Source: Planctomycetota bacterium (GTDB lineage Bacteria > Planctomycetota > UBA1135 > UBA2386). Taken from it: a stretch of 42,918 nt of DNA. The first letter of the stretch is position 1. Each line of letters starts with the position of its first letter. The stretch spans positions 1 through 42,918 of the forward strand of contig JADLHO010000109.1 in the NCBI GenBank assembly GCA_020848735.1, given 5' to 3'. The notes under the pieces were generated by a model. That model had not been told where the DNA came from. It saw nothing but the letters and a program-made list of their open reading frames with translations, and did not search any database. This document shows, one piece after another, positions 24,066 to 31,660 of this stretch. The position numbers and the translations under genes are program-made.

Positions 24066-25342
24066 GCCTTGGGTCCTCTCTCGTGCGCCGACTTCTCGAG
24101 ACGCCTGGCCGGCACGCCGACCCAGGTCTCGCCCTCGCCGACCGGGCTGTTCCTGCGCACCACGGCGCCGGCGCCCGTCGTCGCGCCCTTGCCGACCTGC
24201 AGCGGTGCGACCAGCACCGTGCCGCTGCCGACGAACGCGCCGTCGCCGACGACCGTCCTGTGCTTGTGCTTGCCGTCGTAGTTCGCGGTGATCGTGCCGG
24301 CGCCGATGTTCACGCCTTCGCCGAGCTCCGCGTCGCCGAGATAGGCGAGGTGCTTCGCCTTGCTGCGGCGACCGACCCGCGACTTCTTCACCTCGACGAA
24401 GTTGCCGATCTCCGCGCCGTCCTCGAGCACCGCGTTCTCGCGCAGGTGCGCGAAGGGCCCGACCTCGCATCCCGCGCCGATCACGACGCCCTTGCGGATC
24501 ACGCTGCAGGGCAGCACGCGCGTGTCGCGGCCGATGACGACGTCGTGGTCGATCCAGGTCGTCGCGGGGTCCTCGATCATCACGCCGTTCGCGAGGTGAC
24601 GCTCGAGGATGCGGTCCTGCATCACCGCGCGGGCGAGCGCGAGCTGCTGGAGCGAGTTCACGCCGAGCGCCTCGTCGGCGTCGTCGAGCTCGACGGTCTC
24701 GACCGCGTGACCCGCGGCGAGCAGGTTGCCGATCGTGTCGGTCAGGTAGAGCTCGCCCTGCGCGTTCTGCGCGCTCAGGTTCGCGAGCGCGGGCCGCAGC
24801 GCCGCGGCGTCGTAGCAGTAGACGCCGACGTTGATCTCCTCGATCGCGCGTTCGTCGTCGCTGCAGTCGCGCTCCTCGCGGATGCCGAGCACGGCGCCGC
24901 TCTCGTCGCGCAGGATGCGGCCGAGGCCCGTCGGGTCGTCGGGCAGCGCGGTGAGCAGCGCGGCCGCCGCGTCGCCGCGCGCGGCGCGCAGCGCCGCGTA
25001 GGTCTCGCTGCGCAGCAGCGGCATGTCGCCGTAGCAGACGAGCACGTCGCCGACGAAGCCCTCGAGCGCCGCCATCGCGACCTGCACCGCGTGGCCGGTG
25101 CCGCGCGGAGCGCCCTGATCGACGATCGTCAGGCCGCCGCGCGCGGCCAGGCTCGCCTCGACCTTCTCCCTGCCGTGGTGCAGCACCACGACCGTGCGCG
25201 CCGGCGCGAGCGCCGCGACCTCGTCGAGGACGGTGCCGAGCAGCGTGCGGCCGCAGAGCGGCAGCATCACCTTCGGCAGGCTCACCTTGGTGCGCTTGCC
25301 GAGCCCGGCGGCGAGGACGAGGACGGCGAGGGGACGATTCAT
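24062..25342 (-). CDS. glmU: Bifunctional N-acetylglucosamine-1-phosphate uridyltransferase / glucosamine-1-phosphate acetyltransferase
   Basis: A 426-residue GlmU, somewhat shorter than the E. coli protein (456). The uridyltransferase domain (1-225) begins VLVLAAGLGKRTKVSLPKVM; the consensus GTRM reads GKRT, but the Arg and the following Lys are kept, and GTGHAVQVA, CYGDMPLL and EINVGVYCY are intact. The left-handed beta-helix acetyltransferase domain has KHLAYLGDAELGEGVNIGAG and TITANYDGKHKHRTVVGD. Together these make UDP-GlcNAc for peptidoglycan and lipopolysaccharide. It heads the minus-strand housekeeping run and has a reasonable promoter at 25378-25406. Confidence 0.93.
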   Translation of the reverse strand: MNRPLAVLVLAAGLGKRTKVSLPKVMLPLCGRTLLGTVLDEVAALAPARTVVVLHHGREKVEASLAARGGLTIVDQGAPRGTGHAVQVAMAALEGFVGDVLVCYGDMPLLRSETYAALRAARGDAAAALLTALPDDPTGLGRILRDESGAVLGIREERDCSDDERAIEEINVGVYCYDAAALRPALANLSAQNAQGELYLTDTIGNLLAAGHAVETVELDDADEALGVNSLQQLALARAVMQDRILERHLANGVMIEDPATTWIDHDVVIGRDTRVLPCSVIRKGVVIGAGCEVGPFAHLRENAVLEDGAEIGNFVEVKKSRVGRRSKAKHLAYLGDAELGEGVNIGAGTITANYDGKHKHRTVVGDGAFVGSGTVLVAPLQVGKGATTGAGAVVRRNSPVGEGETWVGVPARRLEKSAHERGPKA

Positions 25343-25377
25343 GTCGGGATCGCCGCGCTCGGCGAAAAGGGGCGAGG

Positions 25378-25406
25378 ATTCTGCGGAGCCGAGGGGACGG
25401 GGTCAA
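25378..25406 (-). promoter_or_regulatory. Putative sigma-70-type promoter of glmU
   Basis: On the minus strand a -35 TTGACC (25406-25401) is followed after 17 bases by a -10 CAGAAT (25383-25378), matching 5/6 and 4/6 of the sigma-70 consensus with ideal spacing. The glmU ATG is 35 bases further. On the plus strand a TATCCT (25428-25433) could be a -10 for the divergent MoaD-like gene, but I found no matching -35. Confidence 0.45.
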
Positions 25407-25455
25407 GACGACGCGCGGACCGGGAACTATCCTGCCCCGCCGCCGCGAGCCGCCG

Positions 25456-25722
25456 ATGCCCGAAGTCCACTTCGCCCAGGCACTGCAGACCCACGTGAAC
25501 TGCCCGCCCCAACGCGTGGCCGGGGCCACGGTCCGCGAGGCCCTCGAGGCCGCCTTCGCCGCCGCCCCGCGCCTGCGCGGCTACGTCCTCGACGAGCACG
25601 GCGGGCTGCGCCATCACGTCGCCGTCTTCGTCGACGGCAAGGCCCTCGCCGACCGCTCGCTCGCCGCGCCCGTCGCGGCGCAGAGCCGCATCCACGTCAT
25701 CCAGGCCCTCTCGGGCGGGTGA
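25456..25722 (+). CDS. MoaD/ThiS-family ubiquitin-like protein
   Basis: An 88-residue beta-grasp protein ending in SGG, the C-terminal Gly-Gly that in MoaD and ThiS is adenylated by an E1-like enzyme and turned into a thiocarboxylate sulfur donor. The fold reads VHFAQALQTHVNC, VAGATVREALEAAFAAAP (the family's helix), LRGYVLDEHGGLRHHVAVFV and IHVIQALSGG. No moaA, moaE, thiG or other cofactor gene is near, so a molybdopterin or thiamine role is unsupported. From memory this particular MoaD-like family is often encoded beside a BNR protein like the one at 27241; here a beta-helix gene sits between them. There is no clear ribosome site, so a leaderless or short-leader transcript is possible. Confidence 0.87.
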   Translation: MPEVHFAQALQTHVNCPPQRVAGATVREALEAAFAAAPRLRGYVLDEHGGLRHHVAVFVDGKALADRSLAAPVAAQSRIHVIQALSGG

Positions 25723-25899
25723 CGGCCCTCGCCGTTCAAGCAGTCTGGTCGCGCGAAGTTCCGCAGGGACTCGCGGCGACTCGAGGGCGACCGCGCCAGC
25801 CTCACCTCCCTGCTGCGCAAGCCGCGACCAGCCCGTCGGTTGTCGGCCGATGCTCGCGCGGAAGGACCGCGGGTTAGGATCCGGCCCAGGAGGTCCGAC

Positions 25900-27102
25900 A
25901 TGCCGAGTTCGCTCCCTCTCGTGGCTCTGTTGCTCGCAGTCCTGGCGGCGTCGAGCCGCGCACAACAGACGTGGATCGTCGATGCCGCGGGAGGCGGGAA
26001 CTTCACCGACCTGCCCCCCGCGGTCGACGCCGCCAGCCCCGGCGACACGATCGAGGTGCGCGCCGGAGACTATTCCGCGCCGGTGATCCGGCGCGCACTC
26101 ATCGTGCGTGGCGCGAACGGCGCGCGCGTCACCCGTGGCCGTTTCGCCATTCGCGACCTCCCTGCGGGAGAGCTTTGCAGCATCGCAAGCCTCACGATGA
26201 CCGTCGGCCTCGATCTCGAGGCGTGCGCGGGAGCCGTGACCTTGAGCCGCTGCACGATCCGCGGGCCACACCGGATGCACTCGTCGAACTGGATGTTCGG
26301 CACCGTGCTGATCCACTCATGCCGGCGCGTCGACCTCTTCGAGTGCTCCGTGAGCTCGGAGGGGGCCTTCTTCGTCGCTGCCCTCGACGTGTTCTCGTCC
26401 AACGTTGCGTTCGCACGGGGATCGCTGGTCGGAATCCGGCCGGGCAACATCAGCAACTGCGGCCTCTATTGGACCGGAGTGGCACCGGGCGGCCCAGCGA
26501 TGTCCGTCCGCGACTCGCTCATCTCCTTGGACGGCGTCTCGCTCGCCGGTGGGGGCGATGGCTGCTACTTCGCCGGCGGATGGGGCAATACGACGTGGCC
26601 GGGCCCCTCTGTGCTCGGCGCCTCGAATTCGGAGCTCCGCGTTGTGGGAATCAGCTCGACCGTGGTGTCGTTCCTCGGGGGGACCCTCAGCCCGAAGGTG
26701 AACACCATCAACGGCCGCCTCCTCTACGACCCGCGCACCGGCTTCGGTGCGTACTGCGGCGCCACCACCGCGAATTGCAGCCCTGCGACTCTCGACGTCA
26801 TGCGCATCTCCCAGACGCTGAACTCGCTCGATTTCAGCGTCCATGCGGACCCCGGCGTGCTCAGCCAGATCCTCGTTTCGAGGCCGGGAATTCCGGCCGA
26901 CCTCAATGGCCTCGGCCTGTCCTGGCTGGACCCCGCGACGGTGGTGCCGCTCGCATCCGGAGTCCACACCGCCGCAGTGTGGTCGTACTCCCTGCCCCTC
27001 GTCTCACCCACGGCAAGCGGCGTGGCGATCACCGCTCAGGCCGCGGTGCTCCGCGCCGGGACCGTGAACTTCAGCGAGGCCGCCACGCTGGTCCTGCGCT
27101 GA
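25900..27102 (+). CDS. Secreted right-handed beta-helix protein
   Basis: 400 residues with a signal peptide ending near ASSRA. The N-terminal WIVDAAGGGNFTDLPPAVDA, then SPGDTIEVRAGDY, is the start typical of parallel beta-helix (pectin-lyase-like) repeat proteins, and the middle is built of short beta-strand coils with Cys and Ser/Asn turns. The C-terminal 45 residues (SGVAITAQAAVLRAG) resemble the tail of the MauG-like protein at 12813. A perfect AGGAGG (25888-25893) precedes the ATG by 6 bases, the strongest ribosome site I noticed in this region. No catalytic residues of polysaccharide lyases can be assigned; it may be structural or carbohydrate-binding. Confidence 0.8.
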   Translation: MPSSLPLVALLLAVLAASSRAQQTWIVDAAGGGNFTDLPPAVDAASPGDTIEVRAGDYSAPVIRRALIVRGANGARVTRGRFAIRDLPAGELCSIASLTMTVGLDLEACAGAVTLSRCTIRGPHRMHSSNWMFGTVLIHSCRRVDLFECSVSSEGAFFVAALDVFSSNVAFARGSLVGIRPGNISNCGLYWTGVAPGGPAMSVRDSLISLDGVSLAGGGDGCYFAGGWGNTTWPGPSVLGASNSELRVVGISSTVVSFLGGTLSPKVNTINGRLLYDPRTGFGAYCGATTANCSPATLDVMRISQTLNSLDFSVHADPGVLSQILVSRPGIPADLNGLGLSWLDPATVVPLASGVHTAAVWSYSLPLVSPTASGVAITAQAAVLRAGTVNFSEAATLVLR

Positions 27103-27240
27103 TCCGAAGGCCCCACACGTCGCCCGCACTATGCTGCGCATCCTCCCGCCGGCGGCGCCGTAACCCGGTCCTCGCTGCGTGCCGCACGCTCATCCCGACT
27201 CGCGGCGACGGCGGATTTCCACCCAACGCTGCTGCCCGCC

Positions 27241-28353
27241 ATGAGCGATCGACTGCTCGTCGGAACCAAGAAAGGTCTCTTCAGCTTCCGCCGCAGCGGC
27301 CGCGGCGCCTGGACGCCGAGCGGGCCGAGCTTCCCCGGCGTCCCGGTCAGCATGGTCTGCCACGACCCACGCGACGGCGGCGTCCTCCTCGCGCTGAACC
27401 ACGGCCACTTCGGCGTGAAGTTCCACCGCAGCGACGACGACGGCGCGAGCTGGCGCGAACTCGCGGCACCGGCCTACCCGCCGCGGCCCGAAGGCGAGCC
27501 GGAGCTCGTCGACATGATCGGGCGGCGCATCCCGTCGACGCTGAAGGACGTCTGGTCGATGGTCCCGGGCGGCAGGGACCAGCCGGGTCGCATCTGGTGC
27601 GGGACGATCCCCGGCGCGCTCTTCCGCAGCGACGACGGCGGCGCGTCGTGGCAGCTCGTCGAGTCGCTCTGGAACGACCCGAGCCGCACGCAGTGGATGG
27701 GCGGCGGTGCCGACGCGCCGGGCATCCACTCGATCTGCGTCGACCCGCGCGACGGCAGGCGGCTCTCGATCGCGATCTCCTGCGCCGGCATCTGGCATTC
27801 CGACGACGACGGGGCCACCTGGACCGCCGCGTGCGCGGGCATGCGCGCCGAATACGCGCCGCCCGGTCAGGAAGAGGAGCCGCTCGCGCAGGACCCCCAC
27901 CAGATGGTCCGCTGTCAGGCCGCACCCGAGCGGCTCTGGGTGCAGCACCACAACGGCATCTTCCGCAGCGACGACGGCGGCCGGCGCTGGACCGAGATCA
28001 AGCAGGCCGGCCCGTCCTGCTTCGGCTTCGCCGTCGCGGTCCATCCGCGGCGACCCGATTGCGCCTGGTTCGTCCCCGCGAAGAAGGACGAGTTCCGCAT
28101 CCCGGTCGACGGCAAGCTCGTCGTCACGCGCACCCGCGACGGCGGCCGCAGCTTCGACGTGCTCGACCGCGGCCTCCCCCAGATCCCCGCGTACGACCTC
28201 GTCTACCGCCACGGCCTCGACATCGCCGCCGACGGCGAGCGCCTCGCGTTCGGCAGCACCACCGGCGGCCTCTGGGTGACCGAGAACGGCGGCGACGAGT
28301 GGCACGCGCTGCCCGTGCGCCTGCCGCCGGTGCATTGCGTGCGCTTTGCGTGA
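27241..28353 (+). CDS. BNR/Asp-box beta-propeller protein (sialidase-like fold, function unknown)
   Basis: A 370-residue protein starting MSDRLLVGTKKGLFSF with no signal peptide, so apparently cytosolic. Six Asp-box-like motifs are visible: RSDDDGASW, RSDDGGASW, HSDDDGATW, RSDDGGRRW, TRDGGRSF and TENGGDEW, spaced as blades of a propeller. Highly patterned segments such as PGIHSICVDPRDG, QDPHQMVRC and VQHHNGIFRSDDGG suggest a conserved active or binding face. Automatic pipelines tend to call this family exo-alpha-sialidase, but the Arg triad and catalytic context of sialidases are not evident. It is likely the functional partner of the MoaD-like protein at 25456. The last blade ends VHCVRFA. 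Confidence 0.85.
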   Translation: MSDRLLVGTKKGLFSFRRSGRGAWTPSGPSFPGVPVSMVCHDPRDGGVLLALNHGHFGVKFHRSDDDGASWRELAAPAYPPRPEGEPELVDMIGRRIPSTLKDVWSMVPGGRDQPGRIWCGTIPGALFRSDDGGASWQLVESLWNDPSRTQWMGGGADAPGIHSICVDPRDGRRLSIAISCAGIWHSDDDGATWTAACAGMRAEYAPPGQEEEPLAQDPHQMVRCQAAPERLWVQHHNGIFRSDDGGRRWTEIKQAGPSCFGFAVAVHPRRPDCAWFVPAKKDEFRIPVDGKLVVTRTRDGGRSFDVLDRGLPQIPAYDLVYRHGLDIAADGERLAFGSTTGGLWVTENGGDEWHALPVRLPPVHCVRFA

Positions 28354-28401
28354 GCGGGCGGCGCGTCGCATCCTCGCCGCTCCTCGCCGCGACCGCGCGC
28401 C

Positions 28402-29160
28402 ATGCCACGTGAACCCGATCCGACGAAGCGCCGCCCCTGGCGCATGGCAGCGCTGGGAGCCCTGAGCGTCGGCGGACCGGTCCTCGGCGCGCTCGCCGCG
28501 ACGACGAGCGCTGCGGCCTGGCTCCCGCTCGTCAGCGACGGGAGCGGGCTCACCGCGTTCGCCGTCGTCGCGTGCCTCGCCCTGCTCGCGGGCCTCTCGC
28601 TCCTGCCCACCCTCGTCGCCGGCACCATCTGCGGCTTCGTCTTCGGCGCCCCGAGCGGAGCGCTGCTCGCGCTCGCGAGCGTGCTCGCCGCGGCCCTGCT
28701 CGGCCGTGCGTTCTTCCTCTGGCTCGCGGGACCGCAGCTCGGCGCCTCGCTCTGTGCCGGGCCCCGCGCGGCGGCGGTGCACGCCGCTCTCGTCGGAGGG
28801 AGCACGCTGCGCGGCGCCGCCATCCTCGCGCTGGTCCGGCTCTCGCCCGTCCTACCCTTCGCGGCGACGAACCTGCTCACGGCGCTGGCGCGGATGCCGC
28901 TGCGCGCCTTCGTGCTCGGCTCGGCCGTCGGCATGGCTCCGCGCACGGTGCTGGTGGCGTTGGCGGGAACGGAGCTCCGTGCGCTGACGCTCGACGTGGA
29001 CGCGCCCCGCGGAACCCTGCTCATCGGACTCGCGGCGACCTTGCTCGCCCTGCTCGTGGTGACGGCGCTCGCACGGCGTGCCCTGGCCCGCGCGCTCCCC
29101 GTGCCCGAGGCGGCGACGGGCGGCTTCGTCAGCGACGAGTCGCACTGGCGCGACCGGTGA
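28402..29160 (+). CDS. TVP38/TMEM64 (VTT/DedA-like) membrane protein
   Basis: 252 residues with about six hydrophobic segments. The VTT-domain core is recognisable: TLVAGTICGFVFGAPSGALL, then LASVLAAALLGRAFFLWLAG, then LVRLSPVLPFAATNLLTALA with the conserved Pro/Asn, and GSAVGMAPRTVLVALAGTEL. DedA/TMEM64 relatives move or scramble lipids such as undecaprenyl phosphate across membranes; the exact substrate here is unknown. It follows the BNR gene by 48 bases on the same strand. Its 3' end overlaps the convergent NADH dehydrogenase gene by 32 bases. Confidence 0.87.
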   Translation: MPREPDPTKRRPWRMAALGALSVGGPVLGALAATTSAAAWLPLVSDGSGLTAFAVVACLALLAGLSLLPTLVAGTICGFVFGAPSGALLALASVLAAALLGRAFFLWLAGPQLGASLCAGPRAAAVHAALVGGSTLRGAAILALVRLSPVLPFAATNLLTALARMPLRAFVLGSAVGMAPRTVLVALAGTELRALTLDVDAPRGTLLIGLAATLLALLVVTALARRALARALPVPEAATGGFVSDESHWRDR

Positions 29161-30418
29161 TCAGGCGCGCCCCGCGACGAAACGTGATGTAACTCCACGC
29201 CCACGAGAGCACGACGAAGAGCCGATTCCGGAAGCCGACGAGGAAGAGCACGTGGATCGCCATCCATGCGAACCAGGCGGCGAAGCCGCCGAATCGCAGT
29301 CGTGGGCCGAAGTCGGCGACGGCCCGCGCACGGCCGATGGTCGCGAGCGAACCCTTGTCGACGTAGCGGAAGGGCTCGCGGGGCCGCTGTGCGAGATCGG
29401 CGAGGATGCACCGCGCGGCATGCCTTCCCCCTTGGATGGCGGCGGGCGCGACCCCGGGGACCACGCGACCCTGGCTCGCGATCGCGGCGAGATCACCGAC
29501 GACGAAGGCCTCCCGATGACCGCTGATCGAGAGATCCTGCTCCACCTTCACGCGGCCGGCGCGATCGAGCGGCGTGCCCAACGCCTTCGCGAGAGGTGAC
29601 GCGGTGACGCCGGCGGCCCAGAGCACCGTGCGCGCCGCGATCCGTTCGCCGCTCTTCAAGGTGATGCCATCCTCGTCGACGGCCGTGACGACCGCGTTCG
29701 TGCGCACCTCGACGCCGAGGGACTCGAGCTGTCGTTGCGCTGCCGCCGACAGATCCTCCGGGTAGACGGGCAGGACCCGGGGCGCGCCTTCGAGCAGGAT
29801 CACGCGCGCCTGGCGCGGGTCGATGTGGTCGAAGTCCCGCGCGAGCGTGTGGACCGCGAGTTCGACGAGCGCACCGGCGAGCTCGACGCCCGTGGGGCCG
29901 GCGCCGATCACGACGAAGCAGAGCAGCGCATCGCGATCCTCCGGCCAGCGCTCGGCACGCTCATAGGCGAGGAGAACGCGTCGCCGCACGTCGAGCGCGT
30001 CCTCGACGGTCTTCAGCCCGGGGGCATGGCGAGCCCATTCGTCGCGACCGAAGTAGCTGTGCGTCGCGCCGGTGGCGAGGACGAGGTACTCGTACTCGAG
30101 CACGCCGTCGTCGAGCTGGATGCGGCGCGCCGCGAGATCGATCGCCGTGGCCTCCGCGAGCAGGACACGCTCGACGTTCCGCTGCCGCATGAAGATCGCG
30201 CGGATCGGATAGGCGATATCGCTCGGGTCGAGGGCCGCGGTCGCGACCTGGTAGAGCAGCGGCTGGAAGACGTGGTGATTGCGGCGATCCACCACGGTGA
30301 TGCGCACGTCCGCCCGACGCAGTCCGAGGACGGCGTTCAGGCCACCGAAGCCGGCGCCGAGGACGAGCACGCGCGGGGCATCGGGAGAGGGTCGGCGCGA
30401 CGGGAGGAACCAGGGCAT
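29129..30418 (-). CDS. ndh: Type II NADH dehydrogenase (NDH-2)
   Basis: A 429-residue single-subunit NADH:quinone oxidoreductase that passes electrons without pumping protons. The FAD site VLVLGAGFGGLNAVLGLR (Gly21-x-Gly23), FQPLLYQVATAALDPSDIAY near the quinone site, and the NADH site CFVVIGAGPTGVELAGALVE (about 167-186) are intact; GDLAAI and GVAPAAIQGGRHAA follow. The C-terminal hydrophobic, aromatic segment (FAAWFAWMAIHVLFLVG) anchors it to the membrane. The ATG at 30418 (MPWFLPS) is chosen because the upstream frame is low-complexity. It stands alone on its strand here. Confidence 0.95.
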   Translation of the reverse strand: MPWFLPSRRPSPDAPRVLVLGAGFGGLNAVLGLRRADVRITVVDRRNHHVFQPLLYQVATAALDPSDIAYPIRAIFMRQRNVERVLLAEATAIDLAARRIQLDDGVLEYEYLVLATGATHSYFGRDEWARHAPGLKTVEDALDVRRRVLLAYERAERWPEDRDALLCFVVIGAGPTGVELAGALVELAVHTLARDFDHIDPRQARVILLEGAPRVLPVYPEDLSAAAQRQLESLGVEVRTNAVVTAVDEDGITLKSGERIAARTVLWAAGVTASPLAKALGTPLDRAGRVKVEQDLSISGHREAFVVGDLAAIASQGRVVPGVAPAAIQGGRHAARCILADLAQRPREPFRYVDKGSLATIGRARAVADFGPRLRFGGFAAWFAWMAIHVLFLVGFRNRLFVVLSWAWSYITFRRGARLITGRASATRR

Positions 30419-30597
30419 CTGCCGTTCTGATCGCCGATGGCGCAGGGCAGCGCAAGCAACGGCCGGAGCGGGTTTCTCACCCGACCCGGTTGCTTCGCTC
30501 CGGTCCGTCGTCCCCTCGCGCTGTCCCAGGACCGACGGCCGACGCCGCGCCGCGGCGCGCGCCTTGCCCGGTTCCCCCTCGTTCCTCACGACGAACC

Positions 30598-31626
30598 ATG
30601 AATCCGTTCCAACGCCTCCTCCCTCTCCTGCTCGCCCTCCCGCTCGCGATCGCCCAGGCCCCGGCCCAGGACGGCGCCGAAGCGAGCGCCCGGAAGTCCG
30701 AACTCCGCGCCGTGCGCGCCGCCGCCGAGAAGCTCTGGGACGCCCAGGACTGGCAGGGCGCCGGCGAGGCTTACACCAAGCTCGTCGCCCTCGACGCCAA
30801 GGACGGCCTGGCCTGGCACCACCTCGGCTATTCCCTGCACATGCAGGGCAGGCTCGACGACGCGCTGAAGGCCCATCTCGAGGCCACGAAGTTCCCGCAG
30901 GTCGCCGCGATCGGCTGGTACAACGCCGCCTGCGTGCACGCGCTGCAGGAGCGCAAGGACGACGCGATCGCCTGCCTCGAGAAGGCCGTCGCCGGCGGCT
31001 TCGGCGACCGCAATCAGCTCCTCGGCGACGCCGACTTCGTCGGGCTCCACGACGACCCGCGCTTCCAGAAGCTCGTGAAGTCGCTGCCCGACGCCCCCAG
31101 CGCCAATACGGCCAAGCCCTATGCCTATACGGGCGCGCGCCTGGGCACCCGGCTCGCGTTCTTCTCCGCCGGCGGCTCGCCCGGCCAGCTCGCGATCGAC
31201 TACGGCACGCCGGTGTGGAAGGACAGCTACGCCAAGCACATCGAGGACCAGAGCCTGGTCGGCCGGCGCTGGCGCTGCGGTCAGGACTTCTGGACCACCT
31301 TCGACACCAACGTCGACCTCAGCGTCGGCGGCGTCGAGGTGCCGGCGGGCGCCTATTACCTCACCCTCGAGCGGAACCGCGAGGGAGCGATCGTCCTCTC
31401 CTTCAATGACCCCGCGATCGTCCGCAAGAAGAAGCTCGACGCCTACGTCGCCCACCTCACCACCGGCGGCATCCAGGTCACGATGAGCCTGGCCAGGCAG
31501 GACGAGATCGCCGAGAAGCTCGCCTTCGCCCTCGAGCCCGGCGAGGAGCTGGACGCGGCCACCCTCGCGATCCGCTTCGGGCCCTACGTGCTGAGCGCGC
31601 CGGTCGAGATCCACTTCGCGAAGTGA
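30598..31626 (+). CDS. Exported TPR and DUF2911 protein
   Basis: 342 residues with a signal peptide (LLPLLLALPLAIAQAPAQ). Residues 30-160 hold about three tetratricopeptide repeats, for example AWHHLGYSLHMQGRLDDALK and AIGWYNAACVHALQERKDDA. Residues 185-342 match DUF2911, with IDYGTPVWK, VGRRWRCGQDFWTTF and VPAGAYYLTLERN; in the usual family motif the segment after the Trp reads RTGANEAT. DUF2911 is a secreted beta-sandwich domain of unknown function common in Bacteroidetes and Planctomycetes; fusion to TPRs suggests protein binding in the periplasm. It is divergent from ndh and convergent with the next gene. Confidence 0.88.
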   Translation: MNPFQRLLPLLLALPLAIAQAPAQDGAEASARKSELRAVRAAAEKLWDAQDWQGAGEAYTKLVALDAKDGLAWHHLGYSLHMQGRLDDALKAHLEATKFPQVAAIGWYNAACVHALQERKDDAIACLEKAVAGGFGDRNQLLGDADFVGLHDDPRFQKLVKSLPDAPSANTAKPYAYTGARLGTRLAFFSAGGSPGQLAIDYGTPVWKDSYAKHIEDQSLVGRRWRCGQDFWTTFDTNVDLSVGGVEVPAGAYYLTLERNREGAIVLSFNDPAIVRKKKLDAYVAHLTTGGIQVTMSLARQDEIAEKLAFALEPGEELDAATLAIRFGPYVLSAPVEIHFAK

Positions 31627-31630
31627 GGCG

Positions 31631-31656
31631 CGGGGGCTGCTCGGACCACGCCCCCG
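31631..31656. terminator. Hairpin in convergent gap
   Basis: CGGGGGC (31631-31637) and GCCCCCG (31650-31656) form a 7-bp stem with a 12-base loop in the 34-base gap between two convergent stops (31626 and 31661). No T-tract is present. Placement supports a bidirectional terminator. Confidence 0.42.
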
Positions 31657-31660
31657 GCTC

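Noticed and set aside
27241..28353. Sialidase activity for the BNR protein
   Set aside because: Asp boxes show a propeller fold only; the catalytic Arg triad and Tyr/Glu pair of sialidases could not be placed, and there is no signal peptide.
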